From: Paulinella micropora
Taxonomy: Eukaryota > Cercozoa > Imbricatea > Euglyphida
Assembly: GCA_009731375.1 (NCBI GenBank)
Contig: BJOX01000290.1
Coordinates: forward strand, 76,433 to 140,432
Length of the DNA: 64,000 nucleotides
Direction: 5' to 3'
Shown here: in pieces, positions 33,373-46,449 of the stretch
Layout of the letters: the number at the start of each line of letters is the position of its first letter
Numbering within the stretch: position 1 is the stretch's first letter
Program-made: the position numbers and the translations under genes
The notes under the pieces: model-generated
Seen by the model: only the letters and a program-made list of their open reading frames with translations
Told to the model about the DNA's origin: nothing
The model's database searches: none

Positions 33373-33699
33373 TCTAAATCACTGTGTTGGGGATACAGCC
33401 AAAAGTGGAACAGATCTTGTATCCGCGCAAAATAAATTGACAAAATCCCCTACCGGATTGGCGCCAACTCAAATTTTGTATTCGCGAACTAGCAGATAAA
33501 AGGAGTTCGACAATCGAAAGGCAAAAACAAGGAGATCAGATTCTTTCCTGCTCTTTCTCCTTGTCCTATCTTGGAGGCTACCACAGCCAGTAGTGGCTAC
33601 GGTGATAGGAGGTAGCATTTTGAAAAAACAGGCATCTTTAATACTGATAGTTTAGTTGGCAGCAAACCCATTTTGTTCTTGTAGGTGAGAAGCAGGATA
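33373..33699 (+). promoter_or_regulatory. Putative 5' flank and leader of the DOMON-oxidase gene
   Basis: Unique sequence immediately upstream of the signal-peptide ATG. A pyrimidine-rich ttttgttcttgtag at 33671-33684 would be a good acceptor for a 5'-UTR intron. No TATA-type element stands out. Assigned by position only. Confidence 0.3.
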
Positions 33700-33930
33700 A
33701 TGCTTCTCCTTCGTCACAAGAAGATATGGCTACCCCTCCTTCTTGTGACGATTCTCTGTCTCTCCTTCCCTGCGCCAACCGCAGCCTCTGTACTCTCTGA
33801 AGTTTACGAAACACATAAAGCACAAAGCAACTTCACGTCCTCAAAAGCAACTTCATTTTCTCCTGCTTCTACTGGCGTGTCATGTCAAGAGTGTCCCTGT
33901 GTTAACGTTATGGACAAGAGCTGCAGCACG
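33700..33930 (+). CDS. Exon 1: signal peptide
   Basis: ATG with [20 protein letters not shown] and a hydrophobic run ending near PTAAS, a clear signal peptide. It is followed by a Ser/Thr-rich stretch and CQECPC. The donor gtaaag falls after STthr (phase 0), matching the phase-0 start at 36470. GTG at 33685 is in frame but less likely as start. The link across 2.5 kb of repeats is inferred. Confidence 0.65.
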
Positions 33931-34531
33931 GTAAAGCGAGTAGAAAGAAAAACGCAGAGGACGAAGGATTTATACATAACCATCCCACCTCCATCTCACT
34001 ACCTACCTACCTACCTACCTACCTACCTACCTACCTACCTACCTATCTACCCACCTATCTATCTACCCACTTACCCACCTACCTCCCTCGCTCCCTCCCA
34101 CGTACCTACCTTCCTCCCCCACCTACCTACCTCCCTCCCTCCCTACGTACCTATCTACCTACCTATCTACCTACCTATCTACCTACCTGCCTACCTGTCT
34201 ACCTACCTGCCTACCTACATACCTACCTACCGACCGACGACCGACCTGTCTGACTGCCTGCCTACATACCTGCATATCTACCTCTCTCTCTCTCTCTATT
34301 ATATACAAATATATATATATATTTATACCCACCTACCTATTTATCTACCACCTATCTATCTACCCAACACCTACCTACCTCCCTACCTACCTACCTACCT
34401 ACCAACCTACCTACCTACCTACATACATAACCTACCTACCTACCTACCAGCCTGCCTACCTACACACCTACCTAAGTACTTACCTACTGACCGACCGACC
34501 GACCTGTCTGCCTGCCTGCCTACGTACCTAC

Positions 34532-34563
<32 letters not shown>

Positions 34564-34566
34564 CTA

Positions 34567-34603
<37 letters not shown>

Positions 34604-34814
34604 GCTGCCTGCCTGCCTGCTTACATACCTACCTATCCACCCACCTATCCACCTATCCACCTATTTACCTACCGACCTACCTCAATACCTACCTACCTAC
34701 CTACCTAATACCTACCTACCTACCTACCTACCTACATTATATATATATGTATATATATATTATATATATATACGTATCGTATACGTATACTTATACATAC
34801 ACATACACATACAC

Positions 34815-34850
<36 letters not shown>

Positions 34851-34934
34851 GTACATATACATATACAAATACATATACATGTACATATACATATGCATAT
34901 ACATATACATATAAATATGCATGTACATATACAC

Positions 34935-34987
<53 letters not shown>

Positions 34988-34988
34988 C

Positions 34989-35019
<31 letters not shown>

Positions 35020-35051
35020 CACACATACGTACACGTATACGTATACGTATG

Positions 35052-35114
<63 letters not shown>

Positions 35115-35166
35115 GTACATATACATGTACATACATATACATACACATATGCATATACATATACAC

Positions 35167-35227
<61 letters not shown>

Positions 35228-35267
35228 GCATATACATATACCTATACATATACACATACATATACGC

Positions 35268-35333
<66 letters not shown>

Positions 35334-35432
35334 GTACATGTACATGTACATATACATGTACATTTACATATGCATAACATATACATATACATATACATAT
35401 ACCAATACATATACCTATACACATACCTATAC

Positions 35433-35495
<63 letters not shown>

Positions 35496-35539
35496 CACAT
35501 ATGCATATACATATACATATGCATATACATATACATATG

Positions 35540-35582
<43 letters not shown>

Positions 35583-35596
35583 ACATATACATATAC

Positions 35597-35641
<45 letters not shown>

Positions 35642-35642
35642 C

Positions 35643-35697
<55 letters not shown>

Positions 35698-37118
35698 ACA
35701 TATGCATATACGTATAACATGTAACATATAACATGTACATATAACATGTAACATACAACTAGATCTACATCTACATCTACATCTACATCTACATCTACAT
35801 CTGCATCTGCATCTGCATCTACATCTACATCTACATCTCTATCTCTACCTACATCTACATCTGCATCTACATCTACATCTGCATCTGCATCTACATCTAC
35901 ATCTACATCTACATCTAAATCTGCATCTGCATCTACATCTACATCTACATCTACATCTACATCTGCATCTGCATCTGCATCTACATCTACATCTACATCT
36001 ACATCTACATTTACATCTGCATCTGCATCTGCATCTACATCTACATCTACATCTACATCTACATGTACGTATGCATGCACGTGACAAGTTGGCCTTTGAG
36101 GGAGGCAAGTCGGACTGAGGGAAGGAGAGGGAGGGGGGGGGGGGGGGGGGGGAGGGTTNNNNNNNNNNNNNNNNNNNNNNNNNNNNNNNNNGTAGGGTAG
36201 GGTTATATCTCTAAAATATACATGCATGTCTGTTTGTATTTGTATGCACATGTGCGTACGTACATGTGCATGTCTTTTTTCCTACACTATGTCCTGTGCG
36301 TTGCCTTCCAACAGCTGCTTTTGTGTCCTTTCATTCGCCACACTACTGCCTTTATGCCCTCGCCTTTGCCATACACGGCCCATGGGTCCTCCCTTTTGCG
36401 ACACTACTGCTTCTGTCCTCTGCTTTGCCGCACGTGTGCACTTATGTCCTCTGTGCTCACTGTGGTCAGGCCGGCCCGCGAGGAGAGTGCCCGATAGGTT
36501 ACTTGTCCTGTTTGCTGGCCCGCTGGGACGGCGAGGAGCAAAAAGTCAGCGACTACATGCAGGACAATCGCAGGCAATTAGCAGCAACCTTAGGGAAAAT
36601 GGCCGCTGTGCTGGCCAACCCTACACAAGAATCACGAGTGCTCATGACGTGGACAGCTCCGTCTGCTTCGAGGCGATGGCAGTTCGAACTGCAGCTCTCA
36701 CTGACTGGAACGACGCCGTGGATTCGTCTCTATCTCGGCGACTCGAACCGCATGGAGCAGACCTTCTCCTCTGGGCGCCGCTACTTCTTCCGCATTCGCG
36801 CCACGGACATGGACTCAGGTGACGTGACCGAATTCAGCGACGTGAGCAGCGTGCGCGTGCTGTCTCCCAGCAAGTGTGCCAAAGGCTGCTCCGGCCACGG
36901 CGTGTGCCACCAGGACGGCCCTACCCCTTACTGCGAGTGCGACACGGAAACCACCGAAAATGGCCTTCTGCTAGGTTCTGCTAACCCAATTTCACTTATC
37001 TATCTATGTATCCATCCACCCATCTATCTATCTATCTATCTCTCTATCTATCTATCTATCTATCTGTCTATCTGTCTATCTATCTATCTGTCTATCTGTC
37101 TATCTATCTGTCTATCTG

Positions 37119-37162
<44 letters not shown>

Positions 37163-37842
37163 CAACATATTGTCTGCGTGTTAGGTTTCTGGAAGCTTCC
37201 CGACTGTGCCGAGTTCACGCTGCAAGTGGCAGGGTCAGGTGGGGTAGAGGATTACCCACAGGCCCTCACTACCGTGGACCCTTTAGCCAGCCTGCCAGAC
37301 CGTGTGACCAACCTCACTGTCAACGGCACCACCACCAACACGGTCTCGCTGCGCTGGTCCCAGCCCGCCTTGAAGGGCTTCACCCTGGTACGTTACGACC
37401 TGCAAGTGCGCAAGTTGCCGTACGGGCTGTGGGGCAGTGGGCCGTCCTCTAGCAGCAGAACAAGCACTATACCAAACCTGCAGCCGAGCTCCAGCTATGC
37501 TGTGCAAGTGCGTGCCGTGACGCAGGCTGGGGAAGGGCCGTGGAGCGAGTCGCTCGAGGTGGCGACCGCTGCTTTGGTGGCGACTCAAGACGTGACAGAC
37601 GCCTCCCCCGCTACCATCAACCTGCCCACGGTTACCCCCGTGGACCCCTTCACAGTGAACGTGGCGTGGGACCAGCCAGACCTGAAAGGCTACCAGTTGG
37701 TGGAGTACCGGATGGAGATCCTCGCTCCCAACGCCGTGGACTGGGAGGCTATCCCTCTCAGCGGGGTCGTTCCGAACGTTCAGGTGATGGGCCTCTCTCC
37801 CAAGACCGAGTACGGCTTCCGTGTACTGGCCGCCTCAACAGG

Positions 37843-37889
<47 letters not shown>

Positions 37890-38008
37890 ATTGATCTATC
37901 TATCTATTGATCTATCTATCTATTGATCTATCTATCTATCTATCTATCTATTTATCTATCTATCTGTCTATCTATCTATCTATTTATCTATCTATCTATC
38001 TACTGATC

Positions 38009-38039
<31 letters not shown>

Positions 38040-38998
38040 CTATCTATTTATCTATTTATCTATTTATCTATCTATCTATCTATCCATCTATCTATCTATC
38101 TATCTATGTTTATATATATATATATACATATATATATATACCTGCCTACCTACCTACCCGCCCACCTACCTACCTACGTACCTTCCTACCTACCTACCTA
38201 CCTTCCTACCTACCTACCTACCTGCCTATATATCTACCTACCTATCTACCTATCTGCCTACCTACCTACCTACCTACCTACCTACCTACCTATGTATCTA
38301 GGCGGACTAGGCCAGTGGTCGAAACCTGCCTATGGCACCACGCCCTCCGCCAGCACTGACCAAGTCGCCAAGGTAGCTAGATATGTAGATAGGTAGGTAG
38401 GTAGGCAGGCAGGCAGGCTGCCTATGGCACCACGCCCTCCGCCAGCACTGACCAAGTCGCCAAGGTAGGTAGATATGTAGATAGGTAGGTAGGTAGGTAG
38501 GCAGGCAGGTAGCCTTCCGCCAGCACTGACCAAGTCGCCAAGGTAGGTAGATATGTAGATAGGTAGGTAGGTAGGCAGGCAGGCAGGCAGGTAGCCAACA
38601 CTGACCAAGTCGCCAAGGTAAGTAGATATGTAGATAGGTAGGCAGGTAGGCAGGCAGGCAGGTAGGTAGGTAGGTAGGTAGGTAGGTAGGTAGGTAGGTA
38701 GGTAGGTTAGGCGAACACTGTGGCTCTCTACCTTACCTCGCCCCTGAACTCTTCCTCCGCACACCTTGATTTGCTTGATTTTTGCTTGATTTGCTTGATT
38801 TGCTTGATTTGCTTGATTTGATAGGTGGAGGCCATGCCATGTGTCACCCAGTCCGGGCCCCGAGCGGGCCAATTGTGCGTCTTCCCGTTCGTCTACGGCG
38901 GTTTCATCTTCTACGATTGCACCGACTTTGATAACGGTGACTACTGGTGCGCCACGGCAGTGGACCAAAACGACGAGTACTTCGGTCTACCTACCTAC

Positions 38999-39031
<33 letters not shown>

Positions 39032-39032
39032 G

Positions 39033-39083
<51 letters not shown>

Positions 39084-40237
39084 CGTCCGTCCGTCCGTCC
39101 GTCTGTCTGCCTGCCTGTCTATCAAACTAAGTATCAAAGTATCATTTTGTGTGTGTGTGTGTGGTGGTAGGGGATGAGTGGGGCAATTGCGGTGACTGTG
39201 GTGACTCGACGTCCACCACCACTGCCCGCCCTGCTACAACAGCTGCCTTCACCACCACCACCACCACCCCACGGTTCGTCGCCACCACTGCGCCTCCCAC
39301 CACCACCACCACCACCACCACTCCGAGAGCTACTACTACAACCCCTACCACCACTACCACCACCAGAGCTACTACTATCACCCCTAGCAGCACCACCACC
39401 ACTACTACTACTACTACTAAAGCTGCCACTAGCAGCACCAGCACTGCCGCTGCTGCTGCTTGGACCACTACTCCTCCTACCACCACCACCACATCCACCA
39501 CCACCACTAAAGCCAGTAGCACCACGGCCGCGACTACCACCACCAGCACGACATCTGCTCGGTCGATGACCACTTCTCAACCCGCGGTTGCAACCACCAC
39601 GCTTGCGCCGACGTCGCAGCCTACGACAACCAAAGCCCCCACCACCTCCACCACCACCTCCACTCTCAGCCTCAACCTCTACACCTCTACCTCTGCTCCC
39701 GCTTCTTCCACAACCACCACCACCGTCAGGCAGCCACCCTCTGCCATGATGCCCGTCCGTCTGGGCGCAAACGGGGTGGGCTTGAACAAGATGGAGCTGG
39801 AATGGAGCCCCGTGGTCCTGCCTGCCAACACCTACCTTTCCCAGTACGAACTGACCATGGCCATTAACGACGGCTCCCTCTTGACGCCCGTGTTCGAGCT
39901 CGTCTATGCAGGTATGTATGTTATGTATGTTATGTATGTTATGTATGTCTGTTATATATGTAATTATGTATGTATGTAGGTATGTATGTATGTATGTATG
40001 TATGTATGGTATGTATGTATGTATGTATGTATGTATGTATGTATGTGTGTGTATGTATGTATGTATGTATGTATGTATGTATGTATGTATGTATGTATGT
40101 ATGTATGCATGTATGCATGTATGTATGTACATGTATGTATGTATGTATGTATGTATGTATGTATGTATGTATGTATGTATGCATGCATGCATGCATGTGT
40201 GTATGTATGTATGTATGTAGTCTATCTACCTACCTAC

Positions 40238-40295
<58 letters not shown>

Positions 40296-40377
40296 GTCTA
40301 TCTGTCTATCTATCTAGGCACTTCGCTCACGACTGCGGTGCAGCAGCTCACTCCCTCCACCGACTACCAGTTCAAGG

Positions 40378-40428
<51 letters not shown>

Positions 40429-40501
40429 GTTGGTTGGTTGTTTGGTTGTTTGGTTGGTTGGTTGATTGATTGATTGGTTGATTGGTTGATTGGTTGATTG
40501 G

Positions 40502-40567
<66 letters not shown>

Positions 40568-40737
40568 CATTCATTCATTCATTCATTCATTCATTCATTC
40601 ATTCGTTCATTCATTCATGGATTGATTGATTTTGCTTTATTGATTTTGATTGATTGATTTGGATTGATTGATTTGGATTGATTGATTGGTTGGTTGGTTG
40701 ATTGCTTGATTACTTGATTGGTTGGTTCATTGGTTGG

Positions 40738-40823
<86 letters not shown>

Positions 40824-42907
40824 CATCAATTGATTGATTTATTAGGTGCGCGCGGTCGCCACCAACGGGCTGGCTGGCAATTGGTCTCGTGTTGTGACGT
40901 TCACGACGCTCACCTTGACTGACCCGACCTGCCGAGTGGACTGCCAAGGGTTCTCCGGGGAGTGCCAAGCGGACGTCTGTCTCTGCAAGGTGGGCTATCT
41001 AGGGAATGACTGCCGTACCGCGGCCACAGTGGCGGTCGGCCCCTCTGCGCCGCTCTCTGAGGCGTTCGAGGCGGTCAACACCACCGCCATCACTATCTCC
41101 TGGGACCGCCCGCAGGTATGTGTGTATGCATGTCTGCAATGTCTGCAATGTCTGAAAGTCTATAGTATCTGTTATATCTGTATAATCTGTTGTATCTGTA
41201 TGTCTGTACTGTCAGTTACGTCTGTAAAATATCTCTGTATGCATATGTATCCAGGTGCTGGGTTCCGCTGCCATCACCAACTACGTGGTGGAGATGCGTT
41301 TGGAGATCCAGGTGTTGTGGCGAGAGGTGTACGTGGGCCCCACGCGCTCCTTCACCGCCGCCAACCTCAACTTCTACGAGGTCAGCGTGTTCCGTGTGGC
41401 AGCACGCACTCTGGCCGGCCAGGGCCCGTGGTCGCGCGAGGTCTATGCCCAACCCAAACAGCAAATGAAGATGCCTCCCGAGACACCGCGTCGGCCCGTG
41501 GTGTCGCTCGTCACCGCCACCTCCGCCACGCTCACCTGGGCGCCCCCCAACCTGTTCGAGTGGCCATTGCTGTCCTATGCGCTGCAGCAGGCATACGTCG
41601 ACCCGCGCAGCGGCGAGGCTACGTGGGTGAGGAGCTACGAAGGCGTCAGCACCAGCTACACGGCTTACGACTTGGCGGCCAACTCCAGCTACCTGTTCCG
41701 CGTCTCCGCCACCACGCAGGGCGGAACCTCCCCGTTCTCAGACTCCGCCAGCTTCCGCACCAGCGAGCGGGAGGTGCCATGTCCTTTGTCTTGTTCTGGC
41801 CATGGCAAGTGCGGCGTGCGTTCGCCTGGGAACTGCAGCTGTGACCCATTCTGGAGCGGCGCGGGCTGCGACGTGTACACGGCACCGCCCTCCCCTCCCA
41901 GGAACTTGTCAGTCTTCGAGGCGCGTCCCCAGTCCATATTGGTGGTGTGGCAAGCGCCGGCCAACGTGGGCTCTTCGCTGCTGACTGCTTACGTGCTGGA
42001 GCTGGAGGGCGCGGACGGGAGCGGCGAATTCCGCCCCGCTCAGCTCAGCCACCCGTTGGCCCTCGGACACATCTTTCAGAACCTGGTTCCAAACAAGCTC
42101 TACCGGGTGCGCGTGGCCGCACGCAACGCCGTCGGCCAAGGTAACTACTCGGCGGTGATGGAGGTGGAGACACCGCCACAGCCGCTGTCCGCCCCGCCTC
42201 AGCCTCGCAACCCTCTGGTCTGGGGCGCGGTGTATCCCGACTCACTGCCTCTAACTTGGATCAAACCGCCTCTCAACGGGTATGAGTTGGTGGAGTACGA
42301 AGTGCAGATGTCGAAGCTAAACCCGGTGGAATGGGTGAACATTTACGTCGGCACGGCCACGCTGTACCGGGTGAACGGGCTCAACGAGTCGACTAGCTAC
42401 TACTTCCGCTTCCGCGTCACCACCGGGGGCGGCACGTCTGTGTGGTCGCCGGTGCTGACCGCATCCACCAGCGCCTACCCCGCCTGCCTCGACCCGCTCT
42501 GCTCAGGCCACGGCACGTGCACGCGCGGGGAATGCGTGTGCGAGAACAAGTACGGCGGCGACACGTGCGAGGATATGACGGTGGCCACCCCATCTGCCCC
42601 GCTGGACTTCCGCGTGCTGCTCACTTCCCAGACCTACATCACCGTGGCCTGGTACCCACCCGCCTCGGCCGGTGGTTCCGCGGTGCAGGCCTACCGCATC
42701 GAGTACGCCGTGGCGGAGCCCAACAAGACGCCGCAGTGGGCGATCGGCTGGGAAGGCTACTGGACCTCAAGGACGATCCAGGGCCTGATCGGCGCCAGCA
42801 ACTACTCGTTCCGCATCGCCGCCGCCAACAAGTAAATCAATCAACTTACCTAATCTATCCATCTATCTATCTATCCATCTATCTATCTATCTATCTATCT
42901 ATCCATA

Positions 42908-42950
<43 letters not shown>

Positions 42951-43019
42951 TCAGGTACGGACTAGGCCAGTGGTCGCCCACGCTGAGCGCGCGCACCACC
43001 GACCCGCCCAACCAGGCAA

Positions 43020-43064
<45 letters not shown>

Positions 43065-43086
43065 CTATCTATCTATCTATCCATCC

Positions 43087-43119
<33 letters not shown>

Positions 43120-43740
43120 CCTATCTATCTATCTATCTACCTATCTATCCATCCATCTATCTACCTATCTATCTATCTATCTATCTATCCACCTATCTAT
43201 CTATCTATTAGCTGCCCGACGAGCCCTTGGTGCCAAACGTGCTCAACGTCACGCACGACTCGCTGATCCTTGTACTGTCCCCGGCCAACACCTATGGGTG
43301 GGCCATCCTCAAGTTCACGGTACAGCAGTGATTTGTTGCAGTTGTGAGGCAGCAGAGGGGACGTCATGGCAGTAGCGAAGCGAGGAAAGAGGAGAGGAGA
43401 GAGGAGAGGAGAGAGGAGAGGAGAGGCGAGGCGAGGAGAGGCAGCAGAGAGATACAATTGCAATATTGAGGCAAAATGTGGAAAAGGGGTATTAGTGAGG
43501 ACAGATGGGACATTATGGCAGTAGTGAGCATGAATCGATCGATGATGCGTTGCTATTGCTAACGTATGTATGTATGTATGTATGTATGTATGTATGTATG
43601 TATGTATGTGTATGTATGTTTGTATGTGTATGTATGTGTGTGTGTTATGCGTGTGTAGTGTATGTATGATTTTGATGGCAACAGGCAAACCGTCCTTCTT
43701 GCACACCACATGTGTGTGTGTGCGTGTGGTGTGTGTGCGC

Positions 43741-43771
<31 letters not shown>

Positions 43772-43960
43772 TGTGTGTGTGGCTGTTGGTGTTTATCTAT
43801 TGTGATGTAGGTCCAGCAGGAAATCGCCAGCGTGTTCACCACCATCTTTGATGGCCCGCTGGACGTGTGGCGTCTGTCCGTGAACAATTTGAAACCCTCC
43901 ACCACCTACCGGTTCCGGTTACGAGTCTCGACGGAATCAGGTGTGAATCGTTATTATTAT

Positions 43961-44018
<58 letters not shown>

Positions 44019-44073
44019 GCTACTACTACTACTACTACTACTACTGCTACTACTACTACTACTACTACTACTG

Positions 44074-44158
<85 letters not shown>

Positions 44159-44205
44159 TACTACTACTACTACTATTACTATTATTATTATTACTATTAT
44201 TATTA

Positions 44206-44236
<31 letters not shown>

Positions 44237-44422
44237 GTTATTATTATTATCATTATTATTATTATTATTATTATTACTATTATTAATATTATTATTATTA
44301 TTATTATATTATTATTATTGTTGTTGTTATTTATTTATTTATTTATTTATCTATATTTATTTATCTATTTATTTATCTATTTATTTATTTATCTATTTAT
44401 TTATTTATTTATTTATTTATTA

Positions 44423-44495
<73 letters not shown>

Positions 44496-44708
44496 TATCG
44501 CCAGTTCGATTCCCGTCGGTGCCACCAGTATCTTCATTGAACATACCGGTCCGTCTGGAAGTGTTGGAACTGCCCGTGCGGGGGTGTCATTAGAGCCTAT
44601 CGTCAATTCTTCGTACTCCCCTCACGGGTGAGACGATGGAGGCGCATGTGCAGAAATGCATCAGCCATTGACAGAGAAGCACTNNNNNNNNNNTCGTTGT
44701 TGTTATTG

Positions 44709-44740
<32 letters not shown>

Positions 44741-45111
44741 TTTATTCATTTATCTATTTATTAATTTATTTATTTATTTATTTATTTACTTATTTATTTA
44801 TTTATTTATTATTTTTATTTTTATCATTATTATTATTATTATTATGGATACCGTGATAGCCCAGTGGTCAAGTTCTACCATCTGGGCCCTGTCGCCAGTT
44901 CGATTCCCGTCGGTGCCACCAGTATTTTCATTGATCATACCGATCCGTCTGGACCAGTATTTTCATTGAAAATACCGGCCCGTCTGGAAGTGTTGGAACT
45001 GCCCTTGCGGGGGTGTCATTAGAGCTTATCGTCAATTCTTCGTACTCCCCTCACGGGTGAGACGATGGAGGCGCATGTGCAGAAATGCATCAGCCATTGA
45101 CAGAGAAGCAC

Positions 45112-45174
<63 letters not shown>

Positions 45175-45371
45175 CATTAGGGAGTACATAGGCCATTGGT
45201 CCTTTTCCATGGGCTGATTGGTATAAAGCTCCTAGAGTAATGTTCTATGCCGTCACTTCCTTTATTCCACCGATTGGTGTGGAGACTTTCCTTATGGAAT
45301 GGAGGACTGGATGCACATGGCCTTTTGGCTCAGCAATTGGCAGACGATACATACATACATATTATATTATC

Positions 45372-45402
<31 letters not shown>

Positions 45403-45409
45403 TTATTTA

Positions 45410-45470
<61 letters not shown>

Positions 45471-45717
45471 TATTTATTGGACACCGTGATAGCCCAGTGG
45501 TCAAGTTCTACCATCTGGGCCCTGTCGCCAGTTCGATTCCAGTCGGTGCCACCAGTATTTTCATTGGACATACCGGTCCGTCTGGAAGTGTTGGAACTGC
45601 CCTTGCGGGGGTGTCATTAGAGCCTATCGTCAATTCTTCGTACTCCCCTCACGGGTGAGACGATGGAGGCGCATGTGCAGAAATGCATCAGCCATTGACA
45701 GAGAAGCACTATTACTA

Positions 45718-45791
<74 letters not shown>

Positions 45792-45817
45792 CATTATTAT
45801 TATTATTATTATTATTT

Positions 45818-45853
<36 letters not shown>

Positions 45854-45926
45854 TTATTATTATTATTATTACTACTACTATTATTATTATTATTACCATT
45901 ATAATTATCATTACCATTATCATTAC

Positions 45927-45997
<71 letters not shown>

Positions 45998-46246
45998 GTG
46001 GCACCGCGATAGCCCAGTGGTTAAGGTCTACCATCTGGGACCTGTCGCCAGTTCGATTCCCGTCGGTGCCAGTATTTTCAAAGGATATTTTCTTTGAAAG
46101 TATTGGTCTGTCTGGAAGGCTTGGAGCTGCCTTGCGGGGGTGTCAGTAGAGCCTATCGTCAAATCTTCGTACTCCCCTCACGGGTGAGACGATGGAGGCA
46201 CATGTGCAGAAATGCATTCGCCATTGACTGAGAAGCACTATTATTA

Positions 46247-46313
<67 letters not shown>

Positions 46314-46410
46314 TATTATTATTATTATTTATTATGATTATCATTATTATTATTATTCTTATTCTTATTCTTATTCTTATTCTCATTCTTATTCTCATCA
46401 TTATTATTAC

Positions 46411-46449
<39 letters not shown>

